In this document: one piece after another, positions 1 to 14,100 of the stretch
Layout of the letters: each line of letters opens with the position of its first letter
Numbering within the stretch: the first letter of the stretch is position 1
Assembly: GCA_947561395.2 (NCBI GenBank)
Contig: OX387185.1
Coordinates: forward strand, 39,040,213-39,104,212
DNA: 64,000 nucleotides
Origin: Buxus sempervirens
Taxonomy: Eukaryota; Streptophyta; Magnoliopsida; Buxales; Buxaceae
Reading direction: 5' to 3'
Program-made: the position numbers and the translations under genes
The notes under the pieces: generated by a model
Databases searched by the model: none
The model's input: only the letters and a program-made list of their open reading frames with translations
What the model was told of the DNA's origin: nothing

Positions 1-241
1 AAAATTTTACAAAACAGCTATTAGACTTGTCATGGTACATGGAAATATATGACATGAGGCCAACATCATAAAACGACCCAATATTTGGACAGATTCACAT
101 TTTTTAACATATTGAGCAAGTAAGGCCTTAGGTTTTGTAATCCACCAAGAAATGTGTTAGATTTTGAATCAACCCAATTTCACTGATTATATCTAATTAT
201 ATATATTAGATAATACATAATAAAATTGTGTAAAAAATATT

Positions 242-1379
242 GTAAATCAGAAGTATGGTGCTACTCCTGGAGACTGGTTTCCTATCCCTTCAAATCAGTC
301 TTTTGGTCTAAGTCTATGGAGACCCATTGGTAAATTAATGAGATCAGTAGAGAAGGAATACAAATATAAGGTGGGCAATGGTCTGAAAGTCAGATTTTGG
401 GAGCATATTTGGTGTGGTGAGTCTAAACTGAAGGTGAGGTATCCCATGATCTACAACATATGCAAAGATAAACAAGCCTTGGTTTGTGAATGTGTAAATA
501 GATCGGAGGCTGGAATTGTGTGGAACATCAACTTAAGGAGAAATCTGATGGATTGAGAAATTACCAGGCTATGAAGCATTAGTGTGTGAACTATACAACA
601 AATCAGTGGGACAGGGAGAAGATACAAGAATATGGGCACAAGGTAAATCTGGACTGTTCTCTGTAAAGGAGGCTTTTGATCAATTTCAAGGTTCAAATCT
701 GGAGATGAAGGTGTTTAATGATATCTGGGCAAACATAATACCAAGTAAGGTGCATTTTTTGTATGGACTGCTGCACTTGATAAGTTATTAACAGTGAATC
801 ATTTGAAGCATAGAGGATGGCAGCTTGCAAATAGGTGCACAATATGTAAAGAGGAGGAAGAAAATGTAGGCCACTTATTACTTCACTGTACAGGGACTGC
901 AAGGTTATGGAGATGCATATGCCAAAGACTAGGAGTAGCTTGGGTACATCCAAAGAATTTTAGACAAGCTCTAGAAGCTTGGGGTTGGAGAAAAGGAAAG
1001 CCTTGCGGAGATATAAGCTGGAACTTAGCCCCCATAGCAATTGCTTGGGTAATATGGGGTGAAAGGAATAAGAGGATCTTTAAGAATTCCAAGAGCAGAG
1101 AGATAGTACGTACTAGAGCGAGCTGTTTTGAGGACAATGCACAGCTGGTTGGCAGGTCAACCGGCAGGAGCTAACATACCCATTGAGGATTTCTTGTTAT
1201 GTAATAGCTTTCATGAGCTAGGAAAAAAGATGTAAATGAAGTGTATGTGTCCACCCATGTCCGAGTGGGCTTTCCTAAGTTAGACCAGTAGATAAGTGTC
1301 TGCCCTGGTACACATTTTGTGTAACTGTATTTTGTTTTATCAATATATATAACATCCTTGCTTATTGATAAAAAAAAAA
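242..1379 (+). mobile_element. 5'-truncated L1-type LINE, 3' end with zf-RVT domain
   Basis: The insert is bounded by a 19-bp direct repeat (223-241 and 1377-1395, reading AAATTGTGTAAAAAATATT) and ends in a poly(A) tract at 1370-1379, as target-primed retrotransposition leaves it. Conceptual translation across two frames (338-791, then 794-1174) gives the C-terminal end of a plant L1 ORF2. The zinc-binding reverse-transcriptase domain is recognisable by its CTICKEEEE...GHLLLHC pattern and by the later IWGERNKRIF block. The sequence is 5'-truncated, because no RT core is present, and it is broken by a stop near 555 and a frame change near 790. It is a dead copy lying downstream of the last visible exon of the ABC1-kinase gene, probably in an intron. 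Confidence 0.85.
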
Positions 1380-1395
1380 TTGTGTAAAAAATATT

Positions 1396-1739
1396 TAATA
1401 GTTCTTTACAATCCAATACCATAGGTAGTTTGATTATTTATCAGTTTCACTACCTTGTTAAAAGAGTTGAGCAAATTAAATGCGCAGCGTTAGTTATTCT
1501 TATAATGTTGGGTTCATGTGGACCATCTCCAACTCGCTTAGTAAATGGTTTGAGTCCAAGCTAACACATTACATTGCCACCATTAAGCTGAATGTTAGGA
1601 AATAAATAAGTAGCACACTCATAGAGATAAGAATGTTGAGTTGATAAATGCGAAGATTCAGAAACAAAAGGAATGAACATATTTGAAACTGCATACGGAT
1701 TGCCAAAATAAAGTATAAAGGAAAGCGGCGTAAGGTTTG
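1396..1739. other. No gene seen; intron or flanking sequence
   Basis: AT-rich sequence between the LINE insertion and an RTE-type remnant. No exon of the ABC1 kinase could be recognised here, although the missing 3' exons should lie in this direction. The same is true of 1-222. Confidence 0.4.
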
Positions 1740-1995
1740 CTAAAAAAGGTGGAGACCTATTCATACAGCTTAAGGCTATGAGAAGGTGTGAGAGGATCAT
1801 GTTGAAGTATCCAAGAGGGCAAGAGGAAGACCAAAAACGACCTAGATCGAGTTGGTCAAAAAGGATTTAAATACACATAAATATGATTGGAGATGTAGTT
1901 TTTGACAGATAAATATGGTGGATTAGGATTTAAAGCCCAACAAGTTGCTAAACTTGCTATAAGGAATTTTGTTGTTGTTCTTGCTCTTAACCAAG
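1740..1995 (+). mobile_element. RTE-type LINE 3' end fragment
   Basis: Broken translation of the plus strand recalls the C-terminal end of plant RTE-like LINEs: an arginine/glycine-rich stretch (GRGRPKTT-like) followed by a WIELVKKDL-like block. A TTGTTGTTGTT-like simple tail follows near 1965-1985, typical of RTE 3' termini. Related pieces lie at 5690-6490 (same strand) and 59693-60125 (opposite strand). Confidence 0.6.
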
Positions 1996-2189
1996 ATTAT
2001 ATTTGTACTTAACAGTATATGTTTAGGCTAAACATCACCGATTCACATAAAAATGTTCGAAAGTATATATATCTGGAAATATGCTTAAAATCAAGCAACA
2101 GGCAACTACAATTTCACAATGAATTTTGCTTAAATTATGCTAGAAGACAAAAGACAATCATACTCATCAATCAACCTAGATCAATCAAC

Positions 2190-5100
2190 CTTCACTGAAT
2201 CTATCCTCGACTCCTTCAAAATTTCCAAGTCATCAACCTGAAACCATTAAAATAACCTGCTCAGAGCACACACAGAAGGATGCTATATCTTAAATTTTTT
2301 AGAGGTGAGAACACAAAAAAACTAAAGAAAAATAAGGTGCATACATACACACATATATGAATCAAAAAGAAATTTTAAATCACTGGTATAAAAACCTTTT
2401 GACAAATTTCACCATGAACTTTTATTATTGATAAATTTATTTAGTTAGAAAGTACTTCACTGTCTGAAACTAATTAGTTCCGTAAGTCATATATTAAGAA
2501 ACAAGGAATGGGGAAGATTGACAAGCCATACCTTGCATCCGCTGCAGTATTGCATTGTCAGAACTTGATCTGTTGTCAAATCCTAGATAAATTTTTATGA
2601 TCAGGAGAGGAAAAACAAAAGCAACATATCATGATAAACCTTAATTCTAATTGAATCCAAATGACGATGTGAAGGACCTTGTCACCGGTCATACCCAAAA
2701 TACACGAGGAATCCTGACTATTCTGTTGTTCTTAAAGTTCTTCGCCGTCCTCTCAGAATTCCTAGCTTCCTTAATAAAATCTGTATGGTCAGAAAAAAAA
2801 CATACTTACTGCTTCTAACTCAATATAACACTCATTACCTATCAAATAATAATAATAATAATAAGAAGAAGAAGAAGAAGAATTTCTTCAACTTACACGA
2901 CAAAAATATATTCTTCAATCCAACCAGTTGGGAATAATTAATTCCTAGCATAATTGCTTTAATATTGTTCAATAATGACAACAGAAACAACTTTCAAAAA
3001 GAAACCATCTCAGGGAAACACCTTGGGAGGCCAAAGTTAAATGGCAATTGATGTTTGCTAATGTAAGAACAGAAATAATAATTAAAAGTATCTATAATTA
3101 TGTTTCAAGCACCAAATTTAGCTAAGGAAAAGATTTACCAGCATAAAAGATTAGTAGGTTTGGACAATATAGTGTTAAGTTGGCTTTTCCTTCGTTTTTA
3201 TATTGGAGATTATGATGGCACATTATCAGAGTAAGGTTGTACAATGTTATACTCAGTTAAAAGTTATACCTAAATACACCAAGTTGAATCTAATAATCTT
3301 TTAGAGCCTTCCCACAAGTAATTCTCTTTAAACATGGTTGATGGAAACCAAAACCTTGTCAGGAAAAGGCTGTTGTATGCAAGTAGGTCCACATCCTCTT
3401 ATTCCCAAAAAAACATTTAAATAAAATTCCCAGTATATGCTGATTTGTTGGTTAAATTGCTTGATTTCTCTCTCCCTCTAACTGTATCATGGCACTTCAA
3501 TTTTGTAGAAGAATTGAGGCCCTTTGGGTGTGGTTTTTTCCCCCCTTTTTCTGGCTTGCACAAAAAAGGAAGGAAATAACAGTAGCTTAAGTAGAGCAGG
3601 AAAATTTCTTCAGTTAGTCATATCATACTAGGCTGGTAAGTCTATCAAGACGGAACCAATCAGCTATAGTCAGGCAAATCTGGCACATAGTTTCAAACTC
3701 TCAGAACTTATCAGTCAAATGGATTAGGAAACACCTAATCAAAAACAGAAACTTCTGGTGTATGCCTATACCTTCAAACTGGAGGAAAATTCTTCAAAGT
3801 AGAGAGAGAAGGCTTACAAGATGATCAAGGTCATTATAGGAACTAGAGCAAGAACAAGTTTGTGGCATGAAAAATGGCACTCAAAACCACCAATTTTGGA
3901 GCATATTGGACAGAGAGTTATATATGAATCTGGCTTAGGAAATGGAGCTTTAGTTTCCAATATAATCCAAGATAATAGGTGGTGTCTTCCCATTGCAAAT
4001 TCACAACTTCTGTGTGAAGCTTGGAGAGAATTGGCTAATCGTCCTACACTAAATTAAGGCCAAGTGTATAGAGTGTAGCCTTCGTACACGTAATATATAT
4101 ATATATATTTTATCAGTAATAATAGAGAATATATTAATAGGGAAATAGATACGTATAGAGTACGCCAACAGTGTACCACAGTTATAGGGACAAAACAAGT
4201 CAGCCCATTGTCTAAATACCCACTAACTCTGAGAAACAGTTACAAGTAAGAAAAGAATCCAGGTTAGATTCCGGAGTAGGACTAGGGGTAAGAGAGGACC
4301 AAGATTACCACCAAAACATGAAGCTTAGGTGGCGTTTGGTGGGCATTATATAATCTGGATTCTGATTATAAACCTAGATTCTATATTCCAGATTATATTT
4401 CCTCGATTTTAGAATCTAAAAATCCTATTTGGATAAGTAGGATTATGAACTTAGATTTTTAAACCAAAATCTAGAATCTTGTTTGGTTGACATTGATTAT
4501 TGAGATTAAATTTGAAGTTTTTGTATTAAAAATTGCATAAAAAATAATATAATATATATAGAAAAATAAAAGTCTTATTTAAAATCGTATATATTATTAT
4601 ATAATATGTATATTTTTACATAATATATAAATTTATATAATATTATTATATATTTATATAATAATATAACAGCATTATTATATTATATTATGTGTATTAT
4701 AATAATATTATTATAACATTATATAATACTATTATAATATTATATAATATATATAATAATTATAATAATATTATACTCTATAATATATATTAAATTATAA
4801 TAATATAATTTTTCTTTATTATAATAAACATAAATTTATGTTTATTATATTATTATAATAAATTTATTACAATATGAAATTTTAAAAATATTATATATTA
4901 TAATATTAATATTTAATATTATATTAATATAATTATATAATTATAATATTATTAATGTATAATATATTATTATTATATATTATAATAATTAATATAATAT
5001 TATGATTATAAAATATGTTTATTACAATATTATAATAATTTTATTACAATATTAAATTTAAAAAATATTATATATTATAATATTAATATTTAATATTATA

Positions 5101-8100
5101 ATATAATATTATTAATATATAATATATTATTATTATTATATTAATATTAATAAATTAATATAACATGAAATATTAATGTTACGATATTAAATATAATATA
5201 CTAATATATTATTATATTTTAATATATTAATATTAATATATTACATTATAATACTTATAGTGTTATTATTTATTATAATATGTTATACATAATCTCTAGA
5301 ATCACAAATTTTGAAAATTTAAGCACCAAATCTCTATAATCACAAAAAAGTAGATACTGATTATGGGCTTGATTATACAATTAGATAGTAGAATCCGCCC
5401 TTAAGATCCCAACCAAACACAACTTTTAGATTATGGAATCGGATTCTACTAGAATCCAGATTCTAAAATGCCCACCAAATGCCCCCTTAGAATCACTTGC
5501 TCCAACACTTCCAATCTCCTTTCCTTGTTTTGGAAAATTCTCCGGTTTCTTTGCACCCAAATTGTCCATGAGAAAGCAGTGAGCACCACATTCCATATAA
5601 CATCGCAATCCCGATTGGCGATGTGAAGCAATATTAAGAATCAAGAATCCAGATATTCCTAAAATAATCAGTCTCTTGGATTAATTGTAAATAAAAATGG
5701 TATATTAATGATGATGTTGCACATATAATTAGAGATGATGGCTTAAATGGAAAGATGCTTTGAAAATGTTATATGATCTATGTATTCTAGTAAAAGCTAG
5801 AAAGAAAATCTTAACGGGTAGCCATTAGACCTGCTATCATAAATAGATCAAAATACTAGGCAACAAAGTTACAACATGTATATGATGTATTGATGAGAGG
5901 AGTTTGTTGACATGAATGTGTGAGAAGGCTTGGAAAGATATGATAAGCAACAAACATAGTTGACTGAGTCTTACTGCTGCCTGAATTGTATATAAGATAA
6001 GAAAAATAAGTTAAGGTGGTTTACATATGCAAGGGAAAGACCTAAAGAGGCAGCTATGAGAATATATCAAAATACTAGGCGACAGAGTAAGAAAAAATGT
6101 AGATGATGTGTTGCTGAGATGAGTATATGTTGAAATTAATATGTGAGAAGGCTTGGAAAGATATGACAAGCAATGAACATATTTGACAGAGTCTTAGAAC
6201 TTCCCAAATTGGAGATAAGCTAACAAAAACAGGTTAAGATGGTTTAGGAATGGAAGGCCAAGATCTTAATAAGCAGCTATGAGAAGGTGTGAGGTGGTAT
6301 GAATTGAAGGCTCCAAATGGGCAGGAAAAAAAAATAAAAAAGAAAAAACATAGATAGATTCAGTCAAAAGGATTTCAATATTCACAATTTTACTGAAGAT
6401 ACGATTATTGACTGATTGGGATGGAGGAATAGGATTTGTGCTGTCAGTCCCAAGTAGTATAAGGCACTTTGTTATTGTTGTTATGGTATGCATATGCACG
6501 TACACATGTATACGTACATGCAACAATCTGTATGACATTAACAAAAGCCATGCATAACTTTTCTACCAGAATAGGGAAAGAAAAGATACAACAAACCTGA
6601 CACTGGTCACACACTAGACTTACTTTTTAAGGGCATCTCTGAAAACTGAAGAATACGTGTATGCAACTGTTTCTATCAAGCACAGTTAGTGGTAGAATAA
6701 AAAGTGAGGATTACTCCAAAATAAGAGATTAGAGTTACCAGTGGATTTTTAAGCATATTTGGACAACTTCAGGAAAAGAATACCATACTTAAACTACTCA
6801 CCAAGCTCCAGCGATACTGCCCCCTCAAATTCTGACACTATTGACTTGAACCTATAATCGGGGAAAATCTGCAGAAGAAAATTAAAATTATTTTTAAGGC
6901 AACTGAAAAGCCACTGCAAAAATCCTCGCAATTTACAGATTAGACAAGAAAGATTTTTTTTTTCTTGAAATCCATATACAGAATGACCATGTGAACTTTC
7001 AATGAAAACAATAAAGACAACTTAATTAGTGGTCCATGGCCCCATAGACGAAGGACAAAGAAGGTAATAGCATAAAAGAGACCAAAATAAAAGAAGAGAA
7101 ACATAATTGCTATAACTAGTTTGTCATACTCTATATTTTTTCACTTTCTTGAGGAAGTATGTAAAATATTTTTATCTTTCAAAAATCAACAAGATGAGCT
7201 CTTTTAAGGAAACGCATAAATATTTCAAGTAACTTACAAAATCCACTTCCAGTCGGTGATGGATATCACTTAAAATAGTTTGTTGTGAAGATTCAAGTAA
7301 AAACATAAAATAAAATAACAAAGCAACTTAACCCCAACAATCATTTGAGAACAATAATCCATACCCAAGAAACAAATTTTGAGAGTATAGACATGGTTGC
7401 AGTATCTATTTTCATTTGTCGCTCTAGGCCGGGGTATTGTACCTATTACAACAAATTATAAACAGTTAATAGCAAGACTGAATGACGAAGAATTCGTAAT
7501 GATCCAAGTGCAATGAACATGACATCTCTTGAAAAAGAAAAGGTATATAGTTTTCATAAAATAAATTTTTAAACAAATAGACATAGTTGCAGTGTCTATT
7601 TTCATCTGGTTCCCTAAACCAGGGTGTCGTTACATTGAGGAGTATAAGATTATAAGTATAATGATCTTGTATTCTCCTGAAATAGAAAAGAAATGTTACT
7701 ATCATCTATTCAATTTTGAACAAGGAAACCAATAATCTTTTTCACTTAGATGTTATTGTATCAGAGCGTACAACACATATTAAAAGAGGAAAAAAAAATA
7801 AAAGAAGAACAAATTCTGATCATCATGAACTATATTAAAGTCATCAATATGAACTAATTCAAAAGCACTTGAACTACAACTACTAACTAGAGAAGGCCAC
7901 ATGAAGATGTTTGCCTAATCAACAAGCCTCAATTTATACATTAGACAATGATAAAATGAAGGAAATTAAAACTTTAATTCCCTAAGAGAATGATCACCCA
8001 ACTGACAAATAATGTATTGAGATTCAAATAATGTAGAAAAACAGCACTAGCATGATGATAATTATCCAAATAACAAAAATTTTCTAACTCCCAACCATCC

Positions 8101-11100
8101 TCTATCTTAAGGGCTTAAAAAACATAAGGAGAATGATAGAAGGTTATGGAGGAACTAAGAAATTCAATTAATGTACTAATAGAAAAAAGGTCGAATAGAA
8201 ATTTTGGAGTGTAACATACTTGAAAATTGGAATTCAATGTATAAAAGATACACACACACACACATGCACATGTGACATGGGGTCATTCCAAGTATAAAAT
8301 ATAAAAAAAAATTTATCTAGGATCATCTTTAAACTCAACTTAATATAATAATGTAAGTTTTCATTTCTATTTTATTGTGTTCTTCTTTGTAGCTACAAAT
8401 TAGGTTTGCCAAAAAGCATCCACAATTATAATCCAAATCTAACCCCATGTAGTACAATCTGAAGATCCCATAGGGGTAGGATCCTATTCAATCCAATTCT
8501 CAATCATACCAATTGCAGGCTATTGAATTTCAAAATAATCTCAATCATACCAATTGCTGGCTATTGAATTTCAAAATAATGTTTCTTCTGGGGCCTCCCC
8601 CTCACAAGCAACAATCATGTATTAGCCCAAGGAGCGTTCTCAACATAAACCAACATGTATCAAACATATCCATAACGAGAATACTTTCTGACTTTTGAAA
8701 ACTACCATGGCCATGACCATCCCTGCATCTTCCACCAAATGCAGATCAAAGACTCCTAGAAGAAGAATCCGCCTACAGTTAGCATATACAAGGACTGACC
8801 AAATGCAGATCCAAGACTCCTACTGGACGTAAGGATGAGTAAAAAGTTGTTCACATATGGAAGTTCATACTCGCTGTTAATATCTATACCTCAATGACTT
8901 GAAATTCCTTGCATTGTATTCTTTGTGAATCAATGTCACTGGATAATGGCTAATACGTTTTCAATTCAACTCACATTCCTTGAAGGGTACTATAACTTTT
9001 GCTCAAAAACTATTCCCTTTTCGTAGAACGAGAATCCTTCCAAAAAATCGTCAAATCTCTCAAACAAACTTTACCATAAAATACATTTTCGAACAACATT
9101 CCAATCCTTTAAAATCTATACCACAATGACTTGAAATTCCTTGCTGTATCCTTTGTGAATCAATGTCACTGGATAATGGCTAACACATGTTCGATTCATC
9201 TCATGTTCCTTTAAGGGTACTATAATTTTCACTGAAAACTTATTCCCTTGTCATAGCACAAGAATCCTTCCAAAAAATTGTCAACCCTCTCAAACAAACT
9301 TTCCCATAAAATACATTTTTGAAACAACATTCCAATCCTTTAAAATCTCCAGAAACATAATATTAGCACATAAAAGTTGTTCCTTACCAGTCTACAGCCG
9401 TCCAATAACTAAAGAATTATCTCAAAGGCATACTTCATACACATGATTGGATTTGTTTTGAGGATCATCAATAAAAAATTTCAACTTTTGTCTAGCTCTG
9501 AGGAAGACTTTAACTTATAGGCCTGGGAAGTAAGTTTTCCCCATCCAATTTAAAAAATGGCAATGTGAAGCCCAACATAATCAGACACGCAGTAACTGAT
9601 CCTTGGGATCACTTTCACTTGCCATCAATTCTACGAATTAACAAGTATCAAGAAACTGAGATAGAAACAGTCCTCAATTATCACAGCAGCCCCTAAGTAA
9701 TCACAATTGTAGTATAGGGCTCCACAGGTAGAAACATTAAATAGCAATCAAAAAACCTCAAAGACATCATGCCAGAAACCATGGACCATACTTTGACCAT
9801 ATCAGAAGCACAAAATCTCCATTTGGTTCCATTTTTTACATTTAAAAGAAATAATTATTCCACACTAAACACAGTCAGCCATTAGTTAGTTGCATAGCAC
9901 AAATAGAAAATCAAAATAACCTAGAAAAAAAGATCAGAAATTTCTAGTTTATAAAATAAAATAGAAGAGAGATGTAGAAAAATAAAAATAAATAAGTATA
10001 ACAGATCACAGATCATTGGATCTGCTCCAAGACAATGTTAATTGAGATTATAACTAAGAAAAACTGAATAAAGAAGATATATAAGAGCAGCAAATAGAAA
10101 AGAAAAGGAAGAACAAGAATAGAGAAGAGAAAGAGAGTGTTTCGGCCAAACATCACTGAGATCTCCTTTTTAAGTATTAAAAAGGTTGTGTCAAACTGAA
10201 AAAAAGTTTATATCATGGCTATACCATAATTTGATTCTAAAATGTAAACATTGGGAAAATAGTATAAAGAACTATGAAAATAAATAAAATGTTAGCGGAG
10301 TATGGCTCATACATACAGTAAGGTATGCTAGTAATTTTCTCTAATGTACTGGGCTGGGGTTGTAATTGCAGATTGGAGATATAGGTTGTGACCCTACTTT
10401 AATCTTAGAGTAGTGTAAAATCATCTTCTCTCCCGTGGACGTGGGCACAACGCCAAACCACGTAAAATCTGTTTGCACAGTTCTCTAATCTTTCTTATAT
10501 TTTTTATTGTCATCTTATGGTTTAATATTAAACACATATCATTTTAGCTATATAAACGTACTAGAAACTAAGCCAATGTTACATATCAGCTGAGAAATGT
10601 GTCTTCAATGTATCAATTATAGTTTTTGAATACAAAAATTCTAATTTTTGAAACATTACCATTCAATCACAAAACTGCCTTTTGTTGATAAAAAAATTTC
10701 TATTTCCAAAATTTCAAGTTGCATTTTCAAAGATCATAATTCATTATGTTATTTTTTAAACAAAATCTAAATATGGAACTAGATTTAATGAAAAATGATC
10801 ACATATCGTATTCCCAAATTTGCTAACCCAGCATTAGTGAAATATAGTCCACATATTTTTTAGGATGTAGGGAGGGGTGCAGAGGGCCTGGGACAGAGGT
10901 GGTGTGCTGTTATGGAATTGAGATGTAAAGTCCATACCGCATTTTTTTTAACCTTCCACTACATTTAGTACAGGGAAACTTTGGGAAATTTCAGAAAATT
11001 TAGAACCTTGAATTGGATGCTGAAACAAAGATTGGTCTGTACACGAGATCATCAACTAATATTTGAGCTACTTTACCAAAGAAAGAAAGTGATCTCTCCA

Positions 11101-14100
11101 TCTAAGGTTATTCTCTGTCAAAAGCCATCTTCCAGAATTGCAAAAGCAAAGGCAAAAGGATGTGCTTCTAATTACTTTGAAAAACATTTAAGCAAACATA
11201 AGTGGTTTATACTGCCATGAAAAGTATGATAAGTGGGAAAAATCAAAACTAAAATATCATGTCATTAGCCAACCTTAATTGCTACTTCCTGATTATCTTT
11301 CAACAATGCACGATGTACTTGAGCAATAGAGGCTGCAGCAATTGGTTGTTCATCAACTGATAAAAATCTGATATTTGAATGTAGAAACTCAAGTCAAAAG
11401 AGATCTGATGTTAGCGTTTCGAACAGAAATCAAATATACATAGGCTGATCAGTTGTTTGGCACAAAATATCATTATTTCAGGGACAAATATTAATGGAGT
11501 TCAATTTTTTACACAATTATAACACTACAAGACCAAAGTCATATAAGTACAACAAAGAGCAAACAATGATATTTATCACAAGTAATGCAACAAATCATTC
11601 TTCCAAGAAGTCAAGTAAGTATAGTGATCAAAGACCAAAGCCATAATAGAAGGGATGTTCCATGTTCCACCCCCACCACCACCCCCCCGAGAGCCCGAAT
11701 AAGGACAATCAAAATGGAAGACAGAGGAAATATAAAAAGAAAATAAGAAAGCTCACTTAAATATGGAAAAGAGGTTAAAATTCCCTATTGATAATAGTTG
11801 CTTATCTGGAAAATAAATTATTTTGGAAAAGTCCTATATGCATGCATATGCATGAAAACATAAATAGGCACAAAGTATCATTGATATCTCCACTCTAAAT
11901 CATGATGAAAGGAAAAATGATTCCTTAAAAAAAAATTCTAAAATATTAAGTTAATTTCGTGGCAGAGAACTTACATCTCTGAAAGATCACGTCCGAGGTT
12001 GGTTATCAGTACTTCTTTTATAACTTTAAAATGACAAGGCACTACCTAAGGCATAAGATACCAGCAGTCAGATGCATTCCGCATATGTGTCTGTAAGAAC
12101 AAACACCGACAAATAAATACCTGGTCCTGCAAAGAGGAAAGGGTTGATGAGTATTCTTTAGGAATATTCCGCATGGCTGCAATAAATTGACCAGCTTTCA
12201 CATAGAAACCTTTATTGGATTCACATAGTCTCAAAATCCTCTTGGCTGAGCGTTGATGAACCTGAATCCAAGAGAAGATAAAATTTTGACGACAAGTATA
12301 AAAATCCGGATTTTGCTCCCCAACTATATACACAGTACACTTAAGAGAGAATATATGTTTCTGGAAATAACCTTGCCTTATATTCAAACTCTAAGTTTTC
12401 CAGAGATCAACGCAGAAGATACCAATATTACTAGATCCAACATTATTTATTAAAATCCTTCAATAAAGATGAAGATTCTTTAAGATGATGGGCATTAGGC
12501 GATAAGTTTCCTTGGCTATAATTGTTTCCTCTAACAATTCTCGATTCATTTTAAGTCAACTAGAGTTTTCAGGAACCCAGAATACGTGTGTACAAGTATA
12601 CACATGAAATAAGCTCAATAGAACAGTCAGATACCAAGCTCTCTCACAGATACTAGCACAAGAATGTCAATGACCTAAAATATAGGCCACTGAAGAATTG
12701 AAAGCTTGCCTGTCATCGCATCCTGCAGAAATACTAAACCTGATGAAATTTTCAATAGATTTCCACTAGACATATCTAAAGCTCGATTCTAAAATGTAAC
12801 GTTCACAGTAATTTCACTAAAAATGCCTTAGCCTTTAACCATTTAAAAAAAAAAAAGACTTAGCTTTTAGTGTTCACACGGCCACAAATAATTTCGCCTA
12901 AAAGATTCAAAAGCCTTGTGAGTGATTGATGCATGAAAGTTGAATACCAAGCTGTCATACCATTTCACATGACCATACGTATTTTCACGTAAAAGATTCA
13001 AAAGACTTGGAAGTGATATGATGCATGCAAATCGAATACCAAGCTGTCAACATTCATATTATATTAAAATGACAGAAATCACATGCGTCATATAGATCAG
13101 TTTGAGATGAAAGTGCTCTCCAACTCTCACCAGCCTAAGGGATGAAACACAAAAACTCTGTTTAGCCCAGTATTAATACATGAAGCTTTGCTTTCCAAAG
13201 GCATTCCATATTCTGACCAATTAATATACAGAATAGGGAATCATATAAGTTGAGCAGAGGGGAAGTTTATAGTTGGAAATCTGTTCATCTTGTTCAGTTG
13301 GCACAATCTTTGGCACGTAGGTTGAACACCTAATTCCATGGTGTTCCCAGGTCGGCCAACATGATCGTTGATCATTCAGCTAAATTGGGTGTGAATATGT
13401 AAATACTAGTCACAGGCACACCATTGGATGAGATCATAGGCGGGCTTCACCAATTCGATTTCCAGAAATCATAGGGATTCTGGAACAACGGTTAGCCTTT
13501 CGTTTGGAATTTGTTTAGCTTTCCAAGAGGTACCCATTCCATAACACGTAATGAAACCCTGATTTCATATGTGGTAGAACTCCATGTTTGTTCGAACTCT
13601 ATATAAAATCTCAATTTATATTTGGTAGAACTCCATGTTTGTTCCTAATCTACACAGAATCCCAACAGCATTTCTCAACCAACTAAAGAGACAAAAAAAC
13701 ACGCACCTCCGATAATTTAGCGAGATACTCCTCGGAATCGGAGGGTAACCCATATAAAGAATATTTATAATCAATAACAGTTGAAGCGATCTGCAATAAA
13801 GAAAACCAAAACCCAAATCTAAAAAAGAAATGTGATATCTCAAACATAAACTGCTATAATTTTATAGAAAATAGATGAATAAGAGATAGAATCCCACAGT
13901 GAAGACAGCACGAGACGAGCGAACGACGCAGCTGAGACCTGCCCGAATCTTCTCTGCTACGGCAACCGAAGCGAAGGGGGAGTCGTCGATGAAGGAAATG
14001 AAATTAGGGTTCGTAGTTTTGACGGTCAGACCAGCGAAGCCGGCGACGGTTATAATGCAGAGGGTGCTCTTCGCCTTGATGGGAAACTTAAAACGTCGTC

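Noticed and set aside
10981..11220. 79-aa plus-strand frame
   Set aside because: It lies in an ABC1-kinase intron, antisense, with no recognisable motif.
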